Assembly (NCBI GenBank): GCA_963921825.1
Contig: OY997588.1
Coordinates: forward strand, 125,147,203 to 125,211,202
From: Erodium maritimum
Lineage: Eukaryota; Streptophyta; Magnoliopsida; Geraniales; Geraniaceae
Length of the DNA: 64,000 nt
Reading direction: 5' to 3'
Shown here: positions 57,082 to 64,000 of the stretch, piece by piece
Layout of the letters: every line of letters starts with the position of its first letter
Numbering within the stretch: the first letter of the stretch is position 1
Made by a program: the position numbers and the translations under genes
The notes under the pieces: generated by a model
The model's input: only the letters and a program-made list of their open reading frames with translations
The model's database searches: none
What the model was told of the DNA's origin: nothing

Positions 57082-59340
57082 TTAGAGAGTTGGGGAAACC
57101 ATGAGCAAATTGCCCACTGGTTTTTCAGAATCTGAGTCCCTTTCAAGATCTACAAATTCCTTCTCACTGCCTAGCTCAAGATCAACTCCAACATTTCTTT
57201 CATCATCTAGGGAAGCAATTTGCAGCAAAACTTGTTCTTCACTACAGTCTGCAGTTAGTCCAATAGCCTTACCAAATGTCCAGGCTTTGTTTGCTTCATT
57301 CATTTGTGCTTTAGGTATAAAACTCTTTCCATCTTTGGTTTTGGATCTGGTTGGATATTTGTGAGCAAAGGAGGAGTGTTTCTTAGCTTTGGAGGAATGT
57401 TTGCCCTTTTTCCAGTTACCAAGGGAGGGAAAGTTTGAAATTGTATCTCGAAGGCCCATATTTTCAGCCACCTCTAGGGTTTGGGGATCAAGAATTTTTG
57501 AGTGAGTTCCAGCCATATAATTGTCACTGAGTAGACCATCCAGGCCAGCAATCTGAGGTGAGGTTGACAGTTTGGGTGTTTCTGCTGAGTTGAGTTCTGA
57601 AGCCATGAGTATTTCTTTTCCCAAAGACCCTCTCTCACCTGACTTTGAAGGGGAAGCCATTAAATGCAGTTGTTCCCTAGTACTTGAGTCATGTACAGTT
57701 ACCAGATTGGGATGAGTGATAACTAAGGAAGGAACTATCAGTTCCTCAGTAACTAAATCAGGTAAGTTGGACTTTGTTTGTAACTTTGAATGTGATAATG
57801 ACTGCTGGTGCTGCTGACTGTTGAGATTGCCATCAGGATGTTCAGCCACATCATCAGAATGTTGAGCCAAATCATTTGCTTCCAGAGTATCAGGAACTAT
57901 CAGGTGCTGAAGATTCGAGGGTTGTTGGGTAGCATTAGAGAGTGTGGGAACCGACTGGAGGGTGCCATCAATGAGAACATTCTCCTTAAGGTTGGCCTCC
58001 ATCAATGCTTGATTGGTTGTGGCAAGAGGTGGTTGAGTAACTGTGTTGGCAATTCCTTCCTCTTCTAACTTGTCTCCCAAATCTGATGAGAAGGAGGCAG
58101 AATTTTCTTCAAAAGGAGAATGTAGTTCTTCAGAATCTTTGGAGCTCAAGTCTTGTGAGGAGGAGTATTGAGAAGTCTGTATGAGTGGCAGCTCCTCTTC
58201 AATAATGGAAGTGATACTGATTGGGAATGCTTGAGAACCCAAGTATAATTTTTCCTCTTTATAGAATGATGAGAAATAATTAGATTGTATCAAGACATAA
58301 GCTGTATCTAATTTCATACCAGCAAGGGATTGAGGATGAGTACAGATATAGGTTCCAATTTTAGAAACAGCTGCAGAGAATGATTCCTCACACCATCCAT
58401 GATAAGGCACCCCTTGTATAGCCACCCATAAAAATCTACCTCCTTGGCAAAGTATAGAATTAAAACCAGGGATAATGGATATCCAATTATCAAGCCAGTT
58501 TCCACCACCAGAAATCAGATCCTTACTCAGCTCAGGATTGGAGCAGTGAAGAATAAGAACTTTGTTTCCTAATTCTTTAAGTTGTAGGTCACAGACACCT
58601 TCCATAGTAATATCTCTCAAAATTTCCTGAGCAGTATAATTGTTATGTGCTAATGCAAGATGGCAGTGTTCCAGATACTGTTTTTGAGCAACAACAATGG
58701 AACCTTGAAGGGTTGGAGGAAAGATAGGATCCAAGGCAAGATTTTGAGTTGGCTTCTTAGAGTTGGGAGAAACTGTTGTGTTCCCATTAGCTGTAGTGAT
58801 ATATAGTTTGAACCCATTGATTGTATATCCATTGAACATGGAGATGGCTTGCTGGAGTTGTTCAATCCTCTGAAAATAACAGAAACCATAGACCTTGCCT
58901 AACCTGCTTTTGCTTGTAGGGATATAGACTCTAGCAACTCCTCCAATGTCTGCAAATAGATTAGCTAACCAGTAGTTTGTTGCTCTAATGGGGAGGTTAT
59001 GGATGTATGCCACAAAGAGAGTATCTTCCCCAGCTTTTCTTTTAAGAGTAGCTTTTGGTGGATGTCTCCTAGGCAAAAAATCTTCAAAGCCTGGAGGAGG
59101 GTAGCCATTTGAGGATGAATTTTGATGGTTTGCTGTGACAACCACTGATTTTAGCTTTCTCATTCTTCTTGTGTGACCTGAGGCAGAGGTTTTGAAGAAA
59201 ACTTGTTCAGGATTGTGGTTAAAGTCTTGCCCATAATCCTGCCTAATTTGCCTTCTGAGTTGGGAAGAGGTTTGAGAGTGGCCATAAGACTCATTTTGGT
59301 CAGTAGGGGCTTGATTAGGAGGAGAAGCAACTTGAGACAT
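57082..59340 (-). CDS. LINE ORF1: RRM and DUF4283-like protein, 752 aa
   Basis: Start ATG at 59,340 (MSQVASPPNQ); the frame is open further up to 59,400 but only from a GTG. The N-terminus is basic and S/Q-rich. An RRM lies at about residues 106-184 (L-F-V-A-Y-I-H-N-L-P as RNP2, V-Y-G-F-C-Y-F as RNP1). A DUF4283-like region spans about 220-360 (L-G-N-K-V-L-I-L-H...W-L-D-N-W-I-S-I-I-P-G). Then comes an S/E/Q-rich disordered half and a short basic K-K-H-S-S-F-A-H-K-Y-P-T-R-S-K motif near residue 660. There are no stops or frameshifts. It would bind LINE RNA as a nucleoprotein with ORF2. Intact coding with a broken ORF2 suggests recent arrival or a source of ORF1 protein in trans. Confidence 0.9.
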   Translation of the reverse strand: MSQVASPPNQAPTDQNESYGHSQTSSQLRRQIRQDYGQDFNHNPEQVFFKTSASGHTRRMRKLKSVVVTANHQNSSSNGYPPPGFEDFLPRRHPPKATLKRKAGEDTLFVAYIHNLPIRATNYWLANLFADIGGVARVYIPTSKSRLGKVYGFCYFQRIEQLQQAISMFNGYTINGFKLYITTANGNTTVSPNSKKPTQNLALDPIFPPTLQGSIVVAQKQYLEHCHLALAHNNYTAQEILRDITMEGVCDLQLKELGNKVLILHCSNPELSKDLISGGGNWLDNWISIIPGFNSILCQGGRFLWVAIQGVPYHGWCEESFSAAVSKIGTYICTHPQSLAGMKLDTAYVLIQSNYFSSFYKEEKLYLGSQAFPISITSIIEEELPLIQTSQYSSSQDLSSKDSEELHSPFEENSASFSSDLGDKLEEEGIANTVTQPPLATTNQALMEANLKENVLIDGTLQSVPTLSNATQQPSNLQHLIVPDTLEANDLAQHSDDVAEHPDGNLNSQQHQQSLSHSKLQTKSNLPDLVTEELIVPSLVITHPNLVTVHDSSTREQLHLMASPSKSGERGSLGKEILMASELNSAETPKLSTSPQIAGLDGLLSDNYMAGTHSKILDPQTLEVAENMGLRDTISNFPSLGNWKKGKHSSKAKKHSSFAHKYPTRSKTKDGKSFIPKAQMNEANKAWTFGKAIGLTADCSEEQVLLQIASLDDERNVGVDLELGSEKEFVDLERDSDSEKPVGNLLMVSPTL

Positions 59341-59728
59341 AATGTGGATGAGGTTAAGAGGATTTGATGGTTCGTTGAAATAAGCCTTCAACCAGAACAC
59401 TACATCAAGAAGTTGGAGGGAGCTGCTGGTTGTGTTGAAAGGTTCTTCATGTCAAAAGCAGATGCAGATAAGGTGGAACAAGAGAATGAAGCCGAACAAG
59501 CTGAGAGATCCAGACAAAACCGGTGGTCCGATGACCTGTAGGTCAACCAGGACACTACACCAGCATCTGGATTGTTGAGATGTTGAGGAAGAAGCTAACT
59601 TAATGCAGAGGAAGAGCCAAGAACATGAAGGAGACTCTGTAGCATCTTCATAGTTCCTACCGTAGCAGTTGAGAGAGTTTCACTTTGTTTCTGTCATATA
59701 TGATTCTTCGTCGTTCGTTGTCGGTCTT

Positions 59729-60258
59729 ATTCTTTCTTCTCCGCTGCACTTTGCTTCCTCCCGTCTTCCTTTTATCTCTCTCTCACTTTCTCCAGACCTA
59801 TCAAACCCATGTCAATCTTTCGTGAAGACTCAAAAATTTGAACAGACAACCCAAATCCAAGTCAACGACCCGCCCGCCTTGCATCCAGTTCACTCATTTA
59901 ATTAGGTACTAACCAAAAACCCGGCTAAATAGCGCCCGACTGCTCAAGTTGGGACAATGTTATTATCACTTTTAGCGTCTAGGCGTCCGACTTTTACCAC
60001 CTTAAGATAACTGCATGCAATTAACTTAGGTAGGAAAAATTTATAACTAATGGTTGTGGCTGAAGCAAGTGGTTTCAACCCTGATTATTACATATAATAT
60101 ATTAATTTAATTAAAGTATATATAAAATCAAATAGCAGAAGCAGACCTAATTCCAACCTCCCAACAACCCAGAAGGGTAGGTGAGAAACTGTGGGCCTAA
60201 CCCAACCTCCCAATCCCATACCTAACCAGCCACAACACATCCAAGTCCGGAAAAACAC
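59729..60258. other. Intergenic between LINE and BODYGUARD-type gene; no gene
   Basis: CT-rich then AT-rich DNA. Nothing beyond short chance frames was seen. It is the 3' side of the hydrolase gene and may include its 3' UTR. Confidence 0.5.
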
Positions 60259-62610
60259 TCACACATTGTTTCTCATTCCGGAATGAAATTTACCAATGTC
60301 GCCGGAAAACTCCCAAGTATGCTTCAAATTCCGCACGAACTCCTTTTCCCGGCCAACAATTATGGTGGTGTGATCGGCCTCCGGGATGATGTCAATCTCC
60401 GCAGTTGGAATCCTCATTCTGATGTCATTGCTGCATTCCAAGGGAACCGTCCGGTCCCTATCACCATGGACAATACTGATCTTCACTCCTGAGTTTCTCA
60501 AAACTTGCAAGTATTGATCCATTAACTTTGCACCTCCGCATATCACATTGTGCATGGTGTGCCAAGCCGAATGGTGGGTGTGCCTTGTCAAGTCCACAAT
60601 CATATGGTGCAGAGTCCTAATATGTGGTGCATATAACAAGTGTAAGTTCAGCATCCAGTTAAAGAAGATGTGACATTCGTATTATATCCTACCTTTTCCG
60701 AGTAAGCAGCTTCAGAATCCATTCCCAAGTCCTATGATTGCGACACACAAGGAAGCACACACATCTGCCCAAGTGCTCGTACCATGACATAACCGATGAA
60801 CCAAACATTATCGGTGGCCATAGTCTCTTGTCTGCAAATCTTTTGAGGGCAACTGTGCTAGCGCCGGCCTCAGAAGAAGGGCAATACGGCTGAAAGTGAT
60901 GAAACAAACAAGTTGCAGAGTTAGAAACAAAAGAAAAAATGGTTAATTTACAGCTACCTAAGAAAATACACATAACTCTTTTTTAGCTAGCTGTAAACAA
61001 CGTTTTCGATTGCAAAAGACTTGTAGTACACAATAGTTATATGTAATTAACATAACAAAAAATTATGCATTTTTAGGATGGTTTTTGAACTCACTGGTGC
61101 TACCAAGGTGATTGACTTGACGGATTGTGAGTACTTTGCTGCTAAAGCTGTTGCGATTATGCAGCCCATGGAATGGGCCACCAGATGGAAAGAATTTAAT
61201 TGAAATGGGCAGATGACAGATTTCTCGATCATTTCCAAATGATCTCTCATGGTATACAGACAATCCCTTGGCTTTGGGCTTCTTCCGAATCCCAAAAGGT
61301 CTACTGAAAACAACCTGTAGTTGCGATCTGTGGATTGGGAGAATTGTGGAAACACTGTCTCTACCCACATTGATGAAGAGGAAAGAAACCCATGTATGAA
61401 AATAACATTTTCACTTTGATTTCTCTCCCCATCCTCATTTGATGCTGTAACAACAACATTCATCACAAATAACTCATAATCAATAATCACCCTGCATCAG
61501 CTTCAATACTTGTAGTTAACACTTGTAATCATGCAGTGCTAAACAAAGTTGTAATTTTTAACTAAAAGATTAACCTATAGATAATGTGAATTCACCTACT
61601 CATACCATGCCTACCAGAAGAGATCTTTGGAGCTCTCAGTTGAGAGTGTTCATAGGGGTGTATTGTCTAATCTTTTATCTAATATCTGATAGAATTAGTC
61701 ATCTAGATACTTTGACTTGAGTTTCAAAGATCTAATACGAAATTGTACATATTATCCTACCTCAGGTTGTGGCTCATGCTCATTTCATTATCCCCAGTGT
61801 TAATTCTTTCACACAGCAACTGTGCAGGCCACCAAAATAAAAATCCTCAAGATCAAGAGCTTTTTGTTCCAATACAAACACAGGACAAGACATGAACATC
61901 AAACAATAATTACAACACAAAAAACAAATTTATCAAAATGATATTTTGTAATTATCCTCTGATACACTGTGCAGCATCTAAGGGGTGTTTATATATGATC
62001 CTCTGCCCTACTGGAAGTAATTAAGCTTAGTTACCAATCACCTCAATGTCTCATTCAAGAAGTAAATAAACCCATAAACAACTGATTGTCAAAGCTTATA
62101 ATCACAATTGACAACTGAGGAACAATAAATTAAAGACGGGTTGAGCACAAAATCACCTTCAGTAGTCTCCTTCAACACAACATGGAGCTTCTGGTCACCA
62201 TTCATCCACGAAAGACAACTCTTACACCCACAATCGGACCATCTGTTCACCGCCACCGCACCACCACCACCACTTCCGCCGCCGCCTTTCTTCTTCTTCT
62301 TCAATTTCTCCCATTTTCGCGCAAATCCGAGAAAACCCATTTCCCGGAAAAAGTTTTTCCTCCCGTACAAAGTCTCGGAGACCTCATTTTCCTTGTCCTC
62401 CACCGCATTCCCGCCCTGACCTCCCCTGTTCCCGCAGTAACACCGAGTAGGTTCTTCATCGAAGATCGCATCCAGAAACCTGTAGACTACGCAAAGAAGA
62501 GCGTCGAGAAAATCGAGGAAGAGGAAGAAGACGGAAATGAGGAAATTGATGGCCGACCCTAATACCCATTTGCTCGAAGGCGTTTCAGAAGCCATTGGTG
62601 ATTTCGTCAT
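60259..62610 (-). CDS. BDG: BODYGUARD-type alpha/beta hydrolase
   Basis: Four coding exons on the minus strand: 62,610-62,157, 61,444-61,095, 60,889-60,693 and 60,616-60,259. All introns are GT-AG (for example GAAG|GTGATT and TTACAG|CATCAA). The joined frame gives 452 residues without defects, close to the family's length. The first ATG is at 62,610 and a second in frame at 62,595 (MASETPSSKW); the second has the better context and may be the real start. A strong membrane segment (F-L-I-S-V-F-F-L-F-L-D-F-L-D) opens it, then R-W-S-D-C-G-C-K-S-C as in BODYGUARD proteins and V-I-F-I-H-G-F-L for the oxyanion hole. The nucleophile is in V-A-H-S-M-G, Asp in H-G-D-R-D, His in D-H-T-T-I. Family members act at the epidermal wall in cuticle formation. 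A G/K-rich insert lies at about residues 106-120. Which paralogue it is cannot be told. Confidence 0.92.
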
Positions 62611-63184
62611 TAATGGACCACGGGAACTGAACGAAAGATTAAGATCTTATATGGGACGAGTGATGAATAAAGAGACACGTACGAGACGGAATCTACATTG
62701 CTAGAGTCTTGTGGAATCGTCCCGTTTAGTTACAAATTGATTTTAATTCCCTTACGTGCAATTACGCAATAAAAGTTTTATTATAAAACGTATCATCATT
62801 GAGCATATACTATAATCTCCGAAAAGTTTGAACACCCAATCCCAATAAGAAGAGACAAGAGAAAATGACAAATATGGATCATATTCTATCGTAAGATGTC
62901 TTTTTCATGAGGCAAATAACAATTAGAAAGAGTAGCTACTATTGTTAAACAAATATGTATAACTCTGGATCGTGACGTATGTATCATATACATGCGCATG
63001 TTTATGTACAGTACAGTACAGTACAGATGGTATATCCGATCGAGGAATGGAAGTAGAGATGACAATGGAGCGGGTTCGAAGTGAAGATCTTGTCTCCCTC
63101 CTACGGGAAACGGGACGGGGAGAAGGGATTCCACGTCCCGTTACCGCCCGACAAGGTAAAAAATGTATATTTTAACATCACACA
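62611..63184. other. Upstream of the BODYGUARD-type gene; no other gene
   Basis: Promoter side of the hydrolase gene. GTACAGTACAGTACAGTACAG is a short 5-bp microsatellite at 63,005-63,025. GACGGGGA-type GC-rich sequence follows at 63,060-63,150 with no recognised role. Confidence 0.4.
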
Positions 63185-63378
63185 ATATGTAACATCCCGT
63201 CGTGCCTCACACAGAGCCCCACGCGCGGCGATGTTAGGTCTGCAGCCCAATACACCCCAACCCCTCTGGTGTACTGTCCACAGACAAATACCAACCTAGG
63301 TTGTTGGTGAGACTTGAACCCAAGACCTCACCCTTTATAGCATTTCCTTAAGTGATGCTATCACCAATTGAGCTGCAC
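63185..63378 (-). mobile_element. tRNA-derived SINE, cut at its 5' head by an LTR
   Basis: The minus strand starts GTGCAGCTCAATTGGTGATAGC, a pol III A-box head (63,356-63,378), and has a B box GGGTTCAAGTCTC (63,309-63,321). An unrelated body with GTCTGTGGACAGTACACCAGAGG follows. The first few bases of the SINE head are removed by the LTR beginning at 63,379. The 3' end is around 63,185 but not precise. It is not a tRNA gene: there is no cloverleaf beyond the two boxes. Confidence 0.75.
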
Positions 63379-64000
63379 TGTCACGCCCCAAATCCGGTTT
63401 TGACCGAATTCGAGACGCGACTAAAGATTTACAGTAACAAAAGAGGCAAAAAAAGATAAATAAAGTTCCAAAATAAAATAAAACTTCTAAAAGTCAAGAG
63501 TCGCAGCTCAACCAGTAAAGTACACAAGTCCAACAAGAAAAGAAAAAGGTGTACGCCTCTAAAACTAGCTAAACCCTCAACAGCTCCCCAGCTCCGAGAG
63601 TCCGGCTATTACTACTCCCGCTCAACACCTGAAACACCACAAAAACAGGAGGGGTGAGATTGCGCTCAATAGGAAAAGTAAAAGAACTCCAAACACGCCG
63701 TTTAACTTTAAAGTAAATTTTGTAATTAGGGTAAACTAGGGATATGACCCAATAAAATGTCTTTAGGCAAAACCCTTACTAGTCAAACCACACAATATGA
63801 AACAACGTGTAATACACACAGACCAACCCAGAGAAAAAGGCACACAGCAGAACACACATAGAATCCATAGGACGACACATAGCAAATAACGGGGAAGGGT
63901 CCGGACGAAACGCACACAGATGTCGTAAATTGCGGGAGTCAACTCCATCGATTTGCACACAGCTGATTATATCGCACTGGAACACACAGCGTCAGTCACG
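63379..64000 (-). mobile_element. Gypsy LTR of the window-wide family, cut by the window end
   Basis: It starts TGTCACGCCCCAAATCCGG on plus and contains the GTGAGATTGCGCTCAA variant of the family motif (63,654-63,669) and CAGCTCCCCAGCTCCGAGAG. The orientation is the same as the 25.4- and 42-48-kb copies. Whether it is solo or part of an element cannot be seen. Confidence 0.85.

Larger units (their letters stand above)
52491..59714 (-). mobile_element. Full-length LINE (L1-type), 7.22 kb
   Basis: A perfect 14-bp target duplication TCGTTGTCGGTCTT flanks it (52,477-52,490 and 59,715-59,728). The minus strand has a ~370-bp 5' UTR, ORF1 (59,340-57,082), a 12-bp gap, ORF2 (57,069-53,416) and a 925-bp 3' UTR. 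The 3' end reads GCTGATC and a run of A (poly-T on plus at 52,489-52,497), with a weak hairpin CCTC/GGGG upstream. All domains of an autonomous L1 are present without any frameshift; only three stop codons in ORF2 block it. It sits between CBR1 and the BODYGUARD-type gene. Confidence 0.96.

Noticed and set aside
63300..63378. tRNA gene (A and B boxes)
   Set aside because: There is no cloverleaf arms or acceptor stem. The boxes are followed by a SINE body and cut by an LTR.
1..64000. Integrated plant virus sequence
   Set aside because: The only reverse-transcriptase sequences have copia and LINE domain orders, and the gypsy piece is an integrase/chromodomain end. No capsid, movement protein or pararetroviral arrangement was seen.

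Overview
This is nuclear DNA from a eudicot plant. Three genes with split plant-type exons (a GT47 exostosin-family glycosyltransferase, NADH-cytochrome b5 reductase CBR1 and a BODYGUARD-type alpha/beta hydrolase), all on the minus strand, sit among dense nested transposable elements. TEs make up most of the window. I cannot name the species from sequence alone. Nothing looks bacterial, organellar or viral, and there is no CRISPR array.

Layout. 1-15.3 kb: remains of a large Mutator-like element (MULE). It holds a decayed MuDR-type transposase (+), a GRF zinc-finger pseudogene (+), a ~100-bp tandem repeat, and a DUF1985/Ulp1 cysteine-protease gene (-) of the kind carried by Kaonashi-type MULEs. 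The protease gene is split by a Ty1-copia element (5,322-9,660, target duplication GATGT), a probable solo copia LTR (9,663-11,008) and a hAT-type element (11,173-11,848, 8-bp duplication AACATCTT). 15.3-21.8 kb: a three-level nest, a minus-strand non-LTR element containing a plus-strand LINE 3' part containing a 3-kb solo gypsy LTR, with a target-site duplication visible at each level. 21.8-29.6 kb: decayed non-LTR fragments and a truncated gypsy LTR. 29.77-31.42 kb: a non-LTR element with only an RRM-containing ORF1 and a poly(A) tail.

33.6-36.3 kb: GT47 glycosyltransferase gene. 38.3-40.9 kb: CBR1, all nine coding exons readable. 42.3-48.8 kb: a mosaic Ty3-gypsy chromovirus remnant whose two flanking LTRs do not match. 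50.46-52.15 kb: a non-autonomous MULE with long terminal inverted repeats and a 9-bp duplication. 52.49-59.71 kb: a full-length LINE (RRM ORF1, endonuclease/RT ORF2) with a 14-bp duplication and three in-frame stops. 60.26-62.61 kb: BODYGUARD-type hydrolase gene. 63.2-64 kb: a tRNA-derived SINE cut by another LTR of the same gypsy family, which runs off the window.

The three host genes are housekeeping or cell-wall/cuticle genes with no sign of forming a pathway together. CBR1 feeds electrons to cytochrome b5 at the ER, the GT47 protein is a Golgi-type glycosyltransferase, and the BODYGUARD-type enzyme is linked in its family to cuticle formation. I did not find a convincing new biological system. 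The items most worth a second look are the Ulp1-MULE composite, the ORF1-only LINE derivative, a shared hairpin plus T(T/G)AT(C)An tail across five LINE insertions, and a LINE tail in the GT47 intron whose 5' end is joined to a copy of the neighbouring target DNA.
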